A stretch of DNA of 64,000 nucleotides, from contig NZ_LGEL01000005.1 in NCBI RefSeq assembly GCF_001636695.1, positions 1 to 64,000 of the forward strand. The letters run 5' to 3'. Shown piece by piece: positions 16,266 through 26,437 of this stretch (position 1 is its first letter; each line of letters opens with the position of its first letter). The notes beneath the pieces were generated by a model. The model worked only from the letters and a program-made list of their open reading frames with translations. It did not search any database and had not been told where the DNA came from. The position numbers were made by a program, and so were the translations under genes. Source of the stretch: Pedobacter panaciterrae. GTDB lineage: Bacteria > Bacteroidota > Bacteroidia > Sphingobacteriales > Sphingobacteriaceae.

Positions 16266-16925
16266 ATGCAATTACTACACCAGGTAAAATATTTAATAAA
16301 GAAAGAAGTACTGCTGGAATGGCGTTCTAAATATGCTCTTAATGGCGTTCTGCTTTATGTAGTATCTACTGTTTTTGTTTGTTTCCTATCTTTTGTAAGT
16401 ATAGTACCAATTACCTGGAATGCTTTGTTCTGGATCATTATGCTTTTTGCTTCTATAAATGCAGTTTCTAAAGGATTTTTGCACGAAAGCAAAGGACAAC
16501 AGTTATACATCTATACCATTGCGAGCCCACTGGCACTCATCATTTCAAAAACGGTATATAATGTGCTTTTAATGATGCTGCTTACCCTTATCGCATTATT
16601 CTTTTACATGATGGTGTTTGATTATGTACCTCAGGATCTTGGTCTTTACATTATTGCCACAGTATTAGGTAGTTTAAGCTTTTCAACAATTTTCACAATG
16701 ATTTCTGCAATTGCATCTAAAGCAGGGAATGGAGGGATGCTAATGGCCATACTTAGCTTTCCTGTTATTATACCTGTGTTAATTGTACTTATTAAACTTA
16801 CAAAAAATGCAATCGATGGATTGGATAGAAGCGTAAGCTTAGATGAAATCGGTCTGCTTTTAATTATAAATGCCTTGGTTGCAGCAGTAACATTGCTGCT
16901 ATTCCCTTATTTGTGGAGGGATTGA
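16266..16925 (+). CDS. ccmB: Heme exporter membrane protein CcmB
   Basis: A 219-residue protein with six hydrophobic helices and the CcmB landmarks VLLEWRSKYALNG near residue 16 and FLHESKGQQLYIYTIAS near 68. CcmB acts with CcmA and CcmC in system I cytochrome c maturation, which passes heme to CcmE in the periplasm. CcmA is not in the window. ccmC follows only after a SusC/D operon of about 7 kb, so ccmB is transcribed separately, as its own promoter box and terminator suggest. Confidence 0.92.
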   Translation: MQLLHQVKYLIKKEVLLEWRSKYALNGVLLYVVSTVFVCFLSFVSIVPITWNALFWIIMLFASINAVSKGFLHESKGQQLYIYTIASPLALIISKTVYNVLLMMLLTLIALFFYMMVFDYVPQDLGLYIIATVLGSLSFSTIFTMISAIASKAGNGGMLMAILSFPVIIPVLIVLIKLTKNAIDGLDRSVSLDEIGLLLIINALVAAVTLLLFPYLWRD

Positions 16926-16952
16926 GTTTTTTTTGTCTCTTTTTTTTGCATT

Positions 16953-16964
16953 GCAACCGTTTGT
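16953..16964. promoter_or_regulatory. LacI-type operator candidate 1
   Basis: GCAACCGTTTGT is a near-palindrome with the central CG and GCAAnCGnTTGC form of LacI/PurR-family operators. It lies 29 nt after the ccmB stop. Confidence 0.45.
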
Positions 16965-17006
16965 GTAATATTTTCTTCTAGTTATATCTGTAAAAATAAT
17001 TTCAAG

Positions 17007-17036
17007 CACCACAAGTAGCCTTTTGTGGTGTTTTTT
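17007..17036 (+). terminator. Rho-independent terminator after ccmB
   Basis: CACCACAA (17007-17014) pairs with TTGTGGTG (17023-17030) around an 8-nt loop and is followed by six T residues. It separates ccmB from the SusC/D operon. Confidence 0.85.
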
Positions 17037-17119
17037 ATGCCGTTTTTCTATGTATATGCCAAGGTTTATTTTCTTATACGAGAAAAAAGATCATAAAAAG
17101 TATGCGAATGCATTGTGAT

Positions 17120-17131
17120 GCAACCGTTTGC
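17120..17131. promoter_or_regulatory. LacI-type operator candidate 2
   Basis: GCAACCGTTTGC fits GCAAnCGnTTGC with both outer halves matched. It repeats the site at 16953 with 167 bp between centres and lies about 150 bp before susC. The rest of the 16926-17283 gap holds the terminator and AT-rich DNA, with no clear TAnnTTTG box. Confidence 0.55.
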
Positions 17132-17283
17132 GTAGAGATATCTTGGAAAAACAGAACAAACAGTCTATACATTAGATTCAACAAACAACTACTAAACCAA
17201 TTGGCCTATTTCATTTTTAGGGAACTGAAGCTGATCAATAAAGTTGAATTCAATTAATCCAAACTATAACTAACCAATCAATT

Positions 17284-20200
17284 ATGAATTTAAAACTCTA
17301 CACAAGAAGAGGAGGTTTAAAGCTGGCATTGGTGATGGCATTTACTCTGCTATCCGTAATGACCGCTTTAGCTCAGTTAAAGGTAACAGGGAAGGTTACC
17401 GACAAAAATGGGCCACTGCCCGGAGTTACTGTCCATATTAAAGGAAAGTCTGGAGTGGCGACAAGTACAAATCAAGACGGGGAGTACTCATTAACAGTAT
17501 CGGATAATGAAATCCTCGTATTTAGAATGCTTGGATATGATTCTAAGGAGGCGCCGGTAAAAGGCAAGGCGAAGATTGATGTCAGTTTATCTGAATCAAA
17601 TAATGGATTGGCTGAGGTTATTGTTACAGGGTATAAGAACATTGACCGGAAGAAATCTACATCGGCAATTTCAAGTATCACGGCTAAGGATATAGAGAAT
17701 CTGCCTGCTGCAAGTTTAGATGTTTTATTACAGGGTAAACTTTCAGGTGTTAACGTTCAGAATTTCAGCGGTCAGCCCGGTGTTAAAACCTCATTAGTGA
17801 TTAGAGGTAATACCAAGATTTCGGCTTCCTCGGAAGGATTTGATGGGGATAATCTTTACAGTAACCCACTTTATGTTATTGACGGAATTCCAATTTCTGA
17901 TGATGAAGTAAGGGCATTTGATCAGACAGGTACAAATTTTTTAGCGAGTTTGAATCCAAATGATGTAGAATCTGTTGATATCCTGAAAGATGCATCTGCT
18001 GCTGCTATGTATGGATCGAGAGCCGCAAATGGTGTTGTGCTTATCAAAACCAAAAGAGGTAAAATTGGATCTCCAAGAATTAGCTTTAACACTTATCAGG
18101 GATATACTGCCAAGCCGCAAAAAGTATCCACGCTGGTTGGTGCGGCGGAACGCAGGCAAAAAATGGATTTAATTTATAATTATGCTACTGATGCGCAATT
18201 GCGAAACAATGTTCCGATTATGCTTACTGATAGTTTAAATCCGGCCTTTAACAACAACAACGATTATCAGCAGCTTTTTTATCAGGCGGGTGCGGTTCAT
18301 AATTATGATATTTCTGCTTCAGGAGGATCTGAGGCCGTTAATTACCGTATTGGAGCAGGATTATATGACGAAAAAGGTGTTGTGATCAATACAGGGTATA
18401 AGCGTTACTCACTAAATAGCAACGTAGGTATTATCTTTTCTAAAAAATTAGAATTACTTACCAGTATCAGGGCATCTACCGGAAAAAGATTAAACGGTAA
18501 AGGTTCAGGTTATAGAGATGTTTTTACAGTGAGTCCTATTTCAATGCCTTCGTCATTGTTGCAAATGTCAGAAGATGATTTACGTAGTATTGTTGATCCA
18601 TATACTTATCAGCGTAATGATAATATCAATACAGATATTAGTGCCAACGGTGAGCTGAGATATAGTTTTTTGAATGATTTCAGGATCAGTACCCGTGGAG
18701 CAATTAATTACTCTACTAACAAACATGATTATGCATCGCCATCAATACTGGCTAAAGATGGAAGAGCTTACGGAGAGTCTAATTACAGCCAGTACAGAAA
18801 ATATATTTTGACCAATAGTTTACTTTGGATAAAGACTATTGGAGAAAAACACAATCTGAATGCAAACTTTGTTCAGGAATTTGAGAGCAGAAGGAATGAA
18901 GCTATCTATTTATCAGGATATGGTATCCCGAACGATAACATAAAGGTGATTAAAGGTGTTGCCAGTGCTGATCTGAGTGGGTATTCAGACTTGTCTACTT
19001 ACGCTAAGCTATCATATCTTGGATCTATTCACTATGATTATAATAATAAATATCTTCTTGATGCGGTTTGGAGAGCAGATGCATCATCAAGGTTTGGTAA
19101 AAATAATAAATGGGGATATTTCCCTTCTACCTCTGTAGGCTGGCTGGCTTCTGAAGAAGACTTCATTAAAAATTTGGGATGGGTAAATGAACTGAAACTT
19201 AGAGCTAGCTGGGGGCGGGCCGGTGATGAGAGTAGTATCGGTGATGTGGACAGGTATAACGCCTATCTTTCAGGAAATGCAAACTATCCAGGATCAAATG
19301 CCACTACGTATGGTGGAGGAACTGCTGTAATACCTAATTATAACGGTATTACGAACGATGATATTACCTGGCAACAATCTGAAGAATGGAATTTTGGTTT
19401 AGATGCGGTAATATGGAACGGGCGTTTAGGGGGGTCAGTTGATGCTTATACCAGAAATACAACCGGTCAGATGCTTAGGATAGCGATACCAGAGTATACA
19501 GGTTATACCAGCACCTTTACCAATGCTGCCGGTGTAAGTAATTCAGGAATTGAGTTTACTATTAATGGAAAGGTGTTTTCTGATAAAAGTGCATTTCAAT
19601 GGAACCCATCAATAAACATGTCTTTCAACAGAAATATGGTTACTGCTTTACCTAATGGTAATCGTGATTTATACTACGGAAATGCAGTTTATGTGGTTGG
19701 TAAGCCGCTAAATATGTATTATGGTTACATTGTAGACGGAGTAATCAATTCTCAAAATGACCTGATCGTTAATCCATATACAGGAGCAGTTGGGGCATCT
19801 AAGTGGGGCACCTTAAAATTAGGTTATCCAAACTGGAGAGACGTTAACGGTGATTATTATATTTCTGACAATACAGGTCAGCAGGACCAGACTTTCTTTG
19901 GTGATCCAAATCCTTTTGTTACAGGTGGTTTTACCAATTATTTTAGTTATAAGAATTTTTCTGTACAGGTGTTGACCACATTTACATTTGGAAGGGATAT
20001 CATGAATAATACTTTGGCGCAACGCTTGTCGAACGGTTTGTTTTATGGTAACCCGGAAGATTTTGCGCAGGCTTCAATTACTGATGTGAACAAGTATAAT
20101 TACTGGCGTCAGCCAGGTGATAATGCAACATTACCGGCACTGAATCCTTATATGGGGCTATACGCATGGAGATCAGGTCAGTCGTTGTTTAAAGAACCGG

Positions 20201-20439
20201 GATGGTATATCCGTATTAAAAATATTAATCTGGGCTATAGATTTGATGCTCAGAAGCACAAATGGATGCAAAATGCAAAGATCAGCGGGTTAAGACTCTA
20301 CAGTACAATAGATAATGTTGCTATGTTCCAGAAGTTTTCGGGTATTGATGCGGAACGTGTTGATGGACAGGGATATGATTATGGCGATGGCTACCCGTTA
20401 CCGACTAAATTTACATTTGGTGTTCAAGTTGAATTTTAA
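17284..20439 (+). CDS. SusC/RagA-type TonB-linked outer-membrane transporter
   Basis: The 1051-residue protein has a signal peptide ending near ALAQ (31), a carboxypeptidase-like regulatory domain (VTGKVTDKNGPLPGVTV, about 35-115), a TonB plug with the SusC motif LKDASAAAMYGSRAANGVV near 237-255, and a long beta-barrel ending in aromatic VEF. With its SusD partner, 10 nt downstream, it imports oligomeric substrates in a TonB-dependent manner. No glycosidase or peptidase is encoded nearby, so the substrate is open. Two LacI-type operators upstream hint at substrate-responsive control. Confidence 0.95.
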   Translation: MNLKLYTRRGGLKLALVMAFTLLSVMTALAQLKVTGKVTDKNGPLPGVTVHIKGKSGVATSTNQDGEYSLTVSDNEILVFRMLGYDSKEAPVKGKAKIDVSLSESNNGLAEVIVTGYKNIDRKKSTSAISSITAKDIENLPAASLDVLLQGKLSGVNVQNFSGQPGVKTSLVIRGNTKISASSEGFDGDNLYSNPLYVIDGIPISDDEVRAFDQTGTNFLASLNPNDVESVDILKDASAAAMYGSRAANGVVLIKTKRGKIGSPRISFNTYQGYTAKPQKVSTLVGAAERRQKMDLIYNYATDAQLRNNVPIMLTDSLNPAFNNNNDYQQLFYQAGAVHNYDISASGGSEAVNYRIGAGLYDEKGVVINTGYKRYSLNSNVGIIFSKKLELLTSIRASTGKRLNGKGSGYRDVFTVSPISMPSSLLQMSEDDLRSIVDPYTYQRNDNINTDISANGELRYSFLNDFRISTRGAINYSTNKHDYASPSILAKDGRAYGESNYSQYRKYILTNSLLWIKTIGEKHNLNANFVQEFESRRNEAIYLSGYGIPNDNIKVIKGVASADLSGYSDLSTYAKLSYLGSIHYDYNNKYLLDAVWRADASSRFGKNNKWGYFPSTSVGWLASEEDFIKNLGWVNELKLRASWGRAGDESSIGDVDRYNAYLSGNANYPGSNATTYGGGTAVIPNYNGITNDDITWQQSEEWNFGLDAVIWNGRLGGSVDAYTRNTTGQMLRIAIPEYTGYTSTFTNAAGVSNSGIEFTINGKVFSDKSAFQWNPSINMSFNRNMVTALPNGNRDLYYGNAVYVVGKPLNMYYGYIVDGVINSQNDLIVNPYTGAVGASKWGTLKLGYPNWRDVNGDYYISDNTGQQDQTFFGDPNPFVTGGFTNYFSYKNFSVQVLTTFTFGRDIMNNTLAQRLSNGLFYGNPEDFAQASITDVNKYNYWRQPGDNATLPALNPYMGLYAWRSGQSLFKEPGWYIRIKNINLGYRFDAQKHKWMQNAKISGLRLYSTIDNVAMFQKFSGIDAERVDGQGYDYGDGYPLPTKFTFGVQVEF

Positions 20440-20449
20440 CTATTGATTT

Positions 20450-21982
20450 ATGAAAATTTATAATATGAAACATAAAACTTTGGCAGTGGGATTACTGCTA
20501 ATTGTTCTGATTGGGTCAACATTTTCTTGTAAGAAAGCATTGGAAAATGAATTGAGTAATGATGCTTATGGGGATACTTTCTGGAAATCTCAGGGAGATG
20601 TTGAAGCAGCAACCCGGGGTGCTTATGGTTTATTCAGGAAAAGTCTGAACCAAAATAGTTGTTTCTTCATATGGGGAGATGTTCCTGTTGGAATGTTCGG
20701 CTCTGATCAGGGCACGCTCGCAACCAATTTGGTTACTGCAGGTAATTTTACTGTGCCTTACTGGACAGATGGCGCACATAACTGGACAAACTGGTACAGG
20801 GTTATTGATGCGAGTAACCTGATTATTGAAAATGCAAGCAAAATGCCGGAGAGTTTATTTACGAATGGTTCTAAAAACGGTTATTTAGGTGAGGCATATT
20901 TTTTACGTGCAATAAGTTATTTCTATATGACAAGGGTATGGGGTGATTTGCCATTGCAGCTTACTGCAACTACCTCTGCTGATCAGGCAAAACAGTTAGG
21001 AAGAACAGATGCGGCTACGATTTTAAAACAGGTTGTTGCAGATGCACAAAAAGCATCTTCATTGTTAACTTGGGAAAGTGCCAGCACTAATGAGAAAAGA
21101 AGAGCCAGTAAAGGAGCTGCCCTTGCATTACTTGCACATGCCAGTGAATGGGGGAAGGATTATGAAAAAACCATTCTTTATGCAGATTCAATTGCCAGCA
21201 GGAAGGATTTGTACAATCTGCAACCTAAAGGAGCACTCCTGGATATTTTTAGTAACTCGAGTGCACCTGAAAACATTTTTGTAGTTACATCAAAGAATTC
21301 AGAAAATGAGGCAAGTGCTTACACTGATTATATTTTTACTGCTAACGTTGCTTTTCTTACGGTAAGCAGAGATATGAGAGGAGGAATGCCATATGATCCT
21401 GCTTATTATTATGTTCCTAAAGATAAAATTGTAACCTTATATGAGGGCGACCCAAATGATGTTAGGGTTTCAGAATTCTTTTATACAAGTACTCAGTCAG
21501 GCACAGCAAAAGAGAAATTAACCCTTAGGAAATATGCAAATATTGCATACAAAAATGCTGCTAGCATTGCTAATCCACTGGCTGAAAGCAACCTTGTTAT
21601 ATTCAGACTTGCTGATATATTGTTGCTTAAAGCTGAGGCTCTAAATGCATTAGGAAGGGATGGAGAAGCAGTTACTGCAGCTAATCTGGTAAGAAATAGA
21701 GCCGGAGCAGCACCATTTTTGGGAGAATCCGGGATTCTTTTGACTAAGAAAATTATGCAGGAGAGGGAAAGAGAACTTGTTGGTGAGGGACATAACTATT
21801 TTGATATTGTTAGAATTGCTGTAAATACTAAAAACCCGGACTTTTTTTTACAAATTATTCCTGCCTGGGGCGTGTCTGCAGAAAGATTTGCACAAAAGGG
21901 ATACTTATGGCCAATTGCCAATTCAATTTTAAATGCTAATAGGCTTATCAATCAGAATACCTGGTGGATGGGGAAATTATAA
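20450..21982 (+). CDS. SusD/RagB-type nutrient-binding lipoprotein
   Basis: The 510-residue protein has a lipoprotein signal (lipidated Cys27 in GSTFSC) and the SusD fold: an N-terminal region with WKSQGDVEAATRGAYGLFR, TPR-like helices with GEAYFLRAISYFYMTRVWGDLP, and a C-terminal RERELVGEGHNYFDIVR. It caps the SusC barrel on the cell surface and binds substrate. A second possible start is ATG 20465. Two lipoprotein genes follow on the same strand. Confidence 0.94.
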   Translation: MKIYNMKHKTLAVGLLLIVLIGSTFSCKKALENELSNDAYGDTFWKSQGDVEAATRGAYGLFRKSLNQNSCFFIWGDVPVGMFGSDQGTLATNLVTAGNFTVPYWTDGAHNWTNWYRVIDASNLIIENASKMPESLFTNGSKNGYLGEAYFLRAISYFYMTRVWGDLPLQLTATTSADQAKQLGRTDAATILKQVVADAQKASSLLTWESASTNEKRRASKGAALALLAHASEWGKDYEKTILYADSIASRKDLYNLQPKGALLDIFSNSSAPENIFVVTSKNSENEASAYTDYIFTANVAFLTVSRDMRGGMPYDPAYYYVPKDKIVTLYEGDPNDVRVSEFFYTSTQSGTAKEKLTLRKYANIAYKNAASIANPLAESNLVIFRLADILLLKAEALNALGRDGEAVTAANLVRNRAGAAPFLGESGILLTKKIMQERERELVGEGHNYFDIVRIAVNTKNPDFFLQIIPAWGVSAERFAQKGYLWPIANSILNANRLINQNTWWMGKL

Positions 21983-22011
21983 TTGTTTAATAATCTCTTA
22001 AATATTAAAGA

Positions 22012-22716
22012 ATGAAAAAATATATATATGTACCTATTCTGGCGGCGATAATGATGCTAGCCATAAGTTCTTGTAGAAAGGACGAGGTAATAAACGGTGG
22101 GAAAAGCAATGAAAGAGTTAATATGAATACTTATAACTTTTTGAAGTCTCATCCCAAACAAATGTTTGATACAACTTTGCTGATCATTGACAGAGCAGGA
22201 ATGAAAGACCTGATAAATGGCCCGGGAACTTTTTTTGTTCCGGATGATTATTCTATTGCGAATTATCTGGCAATTAAACAGGCAGAGGCAAGAAAGACCG
22301 ATGAACGTAATAATTTTACACTGGACTCATTGCTTAAGTATACCCCTCAGATGCTTAGAGATTCTATGGGAATGTATTTTTTTCCGGAGAGTATAACCAG
22401 AGATATTCTTAATAGTAATGGTACTGAATATCAAACAAGTACACCCGGATTAAAATTGACTGTTGCTTTAGAGGAAAGGAATGATTATCAACAGGATGGG
22501 GTTATTTCTACTAAGCCAAAATACATCTATTTAATTAAGTTAAAAGGAGCCAAGGATATTTTTGATCCAGTTTATTACACGCATACGGATCCCAGTGGCG
22601 ATGATGACTTAATAGATCTGTTATCAGTATGCCAGACCACAGGTATAATTACCAATAATGGTGTTGTTCATGTTTTGTCCAATAGTCATGTTTGGACATT
22701 TAAAGAATCCAATTAG
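22012..22716 (+). CDS. Fasciclin (FAS1)-like domain lipoprotein
   Basis: A lipoprotein signal (Cys21) precedes a roughly 200-residue domain with FAS1 landmarks: an early FDTTLLIIDRAGMKDLINGP with GTFFVPDD, and the closing TNNGVVHVLSNSHVWTF. FAS1 domains mediate adhesion or ligand binding at surfaces. It lies 29 nt after susD and before a second lipoprotein gene, so it is likely an extra surface component of this SusC/D complex. The match is by pattern and moderate in strength. Confidence 0.75.
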   Translation: MKKYIYVPILAAIMMLAISSCRKDEVINGGKSNERVNMNTYNFLKSHPKQMFDTTLLIIDRAGMKDLINGPGTFFVPDDYSIANYLAIKQAEARKTDERNNFTLDSLLKYTPQMLRDSMGMYFFPESITRDILNSNGTEYQTSTPGLKLTVALEERNDYQQDGVISTKPKYIYLIKLKGAKDIFDPVYYTHTDPSGDDDLIDLLSVCQTTGIITNNGVVHVLSNSHVWTFKESN

Positions 22717-22739
22717 TTACATGATCTAATTTTGATATT

Positions 22740-23798
22740 ATGAAAAAATATATAAAAATATTGAGCTTATCATTCGCGTTGTTAGTAATAGGGGCGTTTG
22801 GCTGTAAAAAGGTAGCAATTGGGTTTTTAAGTGATAATTTACGTTATTCAGCAAATCCGCTTACCGTTAATCAAGGGGTTTTCCTAATTTCTAATGGTAT
22901 TATTTCCGATGACTCTACTCCACCTTTTAAGATAACTTTACTTAATATAAGACATAAAGAAACGGGTTTGAAAGAGGAAAGTTTTTTTAAACAATACACT
23001 GTTGCTACGTGGAAAAGTGCATATAATCCATTAACAGATACAACTTTGGCGCTTATAAATGCAAAGCGTAGTATGGAAAAAAAAGAGCCACTAACTGTTT
23101 TAGAAAAAAGCGGTCAGTTTATGTTCACACAAGCGACTGACAGCGTCCCTGCAGGTGAATACTTAATTGATCTTCAGGTTGAAAACCCAAATGGAAAGAA
23201 AACTTACACAGGGATTACCTCGATAATAATTAAGCCTGTTGCGGAATATGAATATGTAAACACACCTTATTTTCTAGCCTTACCGGTGGGTAGTGAGACT
23301 GCCATCAGATTCCCTTATGATGATCAGTGGATTGATCAGGCAAAAGGGCAGTCGACCAATACTACACTTACCATTAGAAAAGTTGCTGATTCACCAAATC
23401 AAATTGTTTTAAAAGTAATTGATAAGAACGGTGCTGTTTTTCCGGGCAAAGCTTTGCAGCGCAGGCCAAGCGGTAATGATTATCTGAAGACCTTATCAAC
23501 ATTTGCGTATAAGACCACCGTTACAGATACAGCTGTATTATATGATTATGCGCAAGCGAGGTTCCCTGATATTTATTGGGATTCACAGTCGAATGGTTTA
23601 AATTGTTATTATCGTATATATGAACAATATATTGGGTCAATTGACTATGCTGATTCAAAAGGCTGGAACCCTCCAAGTCAAATCCCGTATTTAACTTATA
23701 CTACGCAGCCTGTTAAAATTAACATCAGGTTCAATACCATATTGTATAAGCCGGGTAAATACATTTATGAACTGAAGCTTAGGGCGACTAAAAAATAG
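22740..23798 (+). CDS. Lipoprotein, probable DUF5007 family
   Basis: The 352-residue protein has a lipoprotein signal with Cys22 (VIGAFGC). After that it is beta-rich with Ig-like features, for example AGEYLIDLQVENPNGKKTYTG and GKYIYELKLRATKK. I recall DUF5007 proteins encoded after fasciclin genes in SusC/D loci of Sphingobacteriales, and length and position agree. It may act as a surface glycan-binding protein (SGBP-like), but binding is not shown. A strong terminator follows. Confidence 0.6.
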   Translation: MKKYIKILSLSFALLVIGAFGCKKVAIGFLSDNLRYSANPLTVNQGVFLISNGIISDDSTPPFKITLLNIRHKETGLKEESFFKQYTVATWKSAYNPLTDTTLALINAKRSMEKKEPLTVLEKSGQFMFTQATDSVPAGEYLIDLQVENPNGKKTYTGITSIIIKPVAEYEYVNTPYFLALPVGSETAIRFPYDDQWIDQAKGQSTNTTLTIRKVADSPNQIVLKVIDKNGAVFPGKALQRRPSGNDYLKTLSTFAYKTTVTDTAVLYDYAQARFPDIYWDSQSNGLNCYYRIYEQYIGSIDYADSKGWNPPSQIPYLTYTTQPVKINIRFNTILYKPGKYIYELKLRATKK

Positions 23799-23817
23799 AT
23801 CAATAGAATTACTTAAA

Positions 23818-23847
23818 AGGTGTCTGAGTTTTCAGACACCTTTTTTT
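23818..23847 (+). terminator. Rho-independent terminator of the SusC/D operon
   Basis: AGGTGTCTGA pairs with TCAGACACCT around four bases and is followed by a T7 run. It ends the operon before ccmC. Confidence 0.9.
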
Positions 23848-23923
23848 ATACAATTAGCAATTACATCTTTATGATGAAAATGCACTGCCCAGTTATTACC
23901 TTTGCTACAATTAAACCTACATA

Positions 23924-24583
23924 ATGAACAAAATTTGGTGGAAGATTTTAGGATCGGTATTAGTTTTATATACCGCGATTGCAGGATTACTATTGGGAGT
24001 ACCCCATTTGGCCATATTAAATGAGACAATACGTAACCTGTATTTTCATGTACCTATGTGGTTTGCAATGCTTACGCTTTTCTCAATTTCAGTATTCTAT
24101 AGTATCAAATACCTATTGTACGGAAAGGAATCTGATGATATCAGGGCAATAGAAAGTGTAAATGTGGGCATCATCTTTAGCATACTGGGCTTAGTTACAG
24201 GAGCTGTTTGGGCTAAATTTACCTGGGGACAGTTTTGGAGTTTTGATGTTAAACAGAATTTTACTGCAGTAGCTATACTTTTATATTTTGCTTATCTGGT
24301 CCTCAGAAATGCCATTGATGAGGAACAAAAAAGAGCTAAAATATCTGCTATTTACAATATTTTTGCCTTTCCGATGATGGTGGTGCTCATAATGGTATTG
24401 CCACGTTTGTCAGACTCTTTACACCCCGGAAACGGAGGTAATCCTGGCTTTAACAGTTACGATTTAGATAGCCGTATGCGTGCTGTTTTATATCCTGCTT
24501 TCATTGGCTGGTCAATAATTGGGTATTGGATTTATACCATTAGATTTAGAATTCGTACACTAGAAAACAAACAAAATTTATAA
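23924..24583 (+). CDS. ccmC: Cytochrome c biogenesis protein CcmC (CcsA family)
   Basis: The 219-residue protein has six hydrophobic helices and a heme-handling tryptophan-rich loop WGQFWSFD near residue 105, with conserved His residues in YFHVPMW near 42 and SDSLHPG near 166. CcmC places heme on CcmE. It is followed after one base by a small ccmD-like gene, so the two form a unit. Confidence 0.9.
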   Translation: MNKIWWKILGSVLVLYTAIAGLLLGVPHLAILNETIRNLYFHVPMWFAMLTLFSISVFYSIKYLLYGKESDDIRAIESVNVGIIFSILGLVTGAVWAKFTWGQFWSFDVKQNFTAVAILLYFAYLVLRNAIDEEQKRAKISAIYNIFAFPMMVVLIMVLPRLSDSLHPGNGGNPGFNSYDLDSRMRAVLYPAFIGWSIIGYWIYTIRFRIRTLENKQNL

Positions 24584-24584
24584 G

Positions 24585-24803
24585 ATGAAGAAGATCATAT
24601 TTGCTTTAATGCTGTTGCTAAGTTCAGTGCAATTATTTGCTCAATCCAATGATGTGGAGATGGCTGACGCTTTACGCAGTAACGGAAAGATATATGTTGT
24701 AGTGATCTGCATCGTGATAATTCTTCTAGGTTTGTTGGTTTATCTATTCTCTCTTGATAAAAGATTAAAAAAAATAGAAAAGAAATCTTCTGACAAAAAC
24801 TAA
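24585..24803 (+). CDS. CcmD-like small membrane protein
   Basis: This 72-residue protein has a signal-like N-terminus (to about LFAQ, 20), one membrane helix (about 38-54) and a lysine-rich cytoplasmic tail. The position directly after ccmC and the length match CcmD, which helps release heme-loaded CcmE from CcmABC. Sequence conservation in CcmD is low, so the call leans on context. Confidence 0.7.
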   Translation: MKKIIFALMLLLSSVQLFAQSNDVEMADALRSNGKIYVVVICIVIILLGLLVYLFSLDKRLKKIEKKSSDKN

Positions 24804-24952
24804 TTTTAAATCGTTTAATCATCGTTTTTATGCCTTTTTAGGGGTAGTGTGTGGCGTACACTAAGTAATTCTCTATTTGTATTAATCGTTTTTTTTAGTG
24901 CAATTTTGTACTCATAACTGAGAACTTATTCAAAATTCATAAAAAACAAATA

Positions 24953-26374
24953 ATGGCTAATTCAGCAAATGAGACAAAATTTTTTGCCGACGTGTGTAAA
25001 AATTTTGACAGTGCAGCGCAGTTCACTTCCCATCCCGAGGGACTATTAAATCAAATTAAAGCCTGTAACAGTGTGTATCGTTTCCAGTTCCCAATCAGAA
25101 GGGGTAATGGATTTGAAGTTATTGATGCATGGCGTGTAGAACACTCTCATCACATGAGCCCGACTAAGGGTGGTATCCGTTACAGTGAGATGGTAAATGA
25201 AGATGAGGTGATGGCTTTGGCTGCCTTAATGACTTACAAGTGTGCTATAGTAAATGTTCCTTTTGGTGGGGCTAAAGGCGGCATTTGTATTAATCCTAAA
25301 AACTACTCAGTGGCAGAGTTAGAAACGATAACGCGCCGCTATACAACTGAGTTGATTAAAAAGAATTTTATTGGTCCTGGTATTGATGTTCCTGCTCCTG
25401 ATTATGGATCTGGTGAGCGTGAAATGAGTTGGATTGCAGATACCTATATGACCATGAATCCGGGACAGCTGGATGCTTTAGGCTGTGTTACTGGGAAACC
25501 AATTGCTTTGCATGGCATTCGTGGACGTAAAGAAGCTACGGGACGTGGTGTTGCTTATGCAGTTAAAGAGTGTGTTAATGTTGCTGAGGATATGGAAAAG
25601 ATTGGCTTCAAGGCCGGGTTAGGTGATAAACGTGTTATTGTTCAGGGTTTAGGAAACGTGGGTTACCATTCGGCTAAATTCCTTTCTGAGTTTGGGGCAA
25701 CAATTGTAGGGCTTTGCGAGTTTGAAGGTGCAATTTATAAAGCGGATGGATTAAATATCGATGAGGTTTTTGCTCATCGTAAAAATACAGGTTCGATATT
25801 AGGTTTCCCGGGTGCTACCGACTTTAAAAATTCAATGGAAGGATTAGAGCAGCCATGTGACATTCTGGTGCCGGCAGCTTTAGAGAATCAAATTACCGTA
25901 AATAACATTCGTAATATAAAAGCAAAAATTATTGCTGAAGGTGCAAACGGACCAACTACTCCAGAGGCTGAGGAAATATTTACAGAAATGGGAGGTATTA
26001 TTATTCCGGATATGTATTGTAATGCAGGTGGTGTTACTGTTTCCTATTTTGAATGGTTAAAAAACCTTTCGCACGTTGCGTTTGGACGTATGGAAAACCG
26101 CTATGCAGAGAATTCCAATGCCAACTTAATTAATACTTTAGAAAGTCTAACAGGTAAAAAGATTCCTGCAGAGAATCGTTTAATGATTGTTAAAGGTGCT
26201 TCAGAAATGGAACTTGTAAATTCAGGATTAGAAGATACGATGATTCACTCCTATCACGAGATCAGAGAAAATTTGATAACCAAGCCAGGAGTTCAGACAT
26301 TGCGAATGGCTGCTTTTGTTGGTTCAATTGATAAGATAGCGGTTTCTTATATGAATCTTGGTATCTGGCCATAG
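24953..26374 (+). CDS. Glu/Leu/Phe/Val-family dehydrogenase, probably glutamate dehydrogenase
   Basis: The 473-residue enzyme shows the family substrate-binding lysine motif PFGGAKGGI near 105, a catalytic region with [13 protein letters not shown] near 148, and a Rossmann nucleotide site [12 protein letters not shown] near 228. It catalyses reversible oxidative deamination, most likely of glutamate to 2-oxoglutarate, linking carbon and nitrogen metabolism. The length is that of bacterial hexameric GDH-like enzymes. Cofactor choice cannot be read here. It interrupts the ccm genes between ccmD and ccmE. Confidence 0.9.
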   Translation: MANSANETKFFADVCKNFDSAAQFTSHPEGLLNQIKACNSVYRFQFPIRRGNGFEVIDAWRVEHSHHMSPTKGGIRYSEMVNEDEVMALAALMTYKCAIVNVPFGGAKGGICINPKNYSVAELETITRRYTTELIKKNFIGPGIDVPAPDYGSGEREMSWIADTYMTMNPGQLDALGCVTGKPIALHGIRGRKEATGRGVAYAVKECVNVAEDMEKIGFKAGLGDKRVIVQGLGNVGYHSAKFLSEFGATIVGLCEFEGAIYKADGLNIDEVFAHRKNTGSILGFPGATDFKNSMEGLEQPCDILVPAALENQITVNNIRNIKAKIIAEGANGPTTPEAEEIFTEMGGIIIPDMYCNAGGVTVSYFEWLKNLSHVAFGRMENRYAENSNANLINTLESLTGKKIPAENRLMIVKGASEMELVNSGLEDTMIHSYHEIRENLITKPGVQTLRMAAFVGSIDKIAVSYMNLGIWP

Positions 26375-26437
26375 GGTTTAAAGAAATATGGTGTTATGAC
26401 ATCATGCTAATAGTACACATCGTCATCTCGACGTGTT

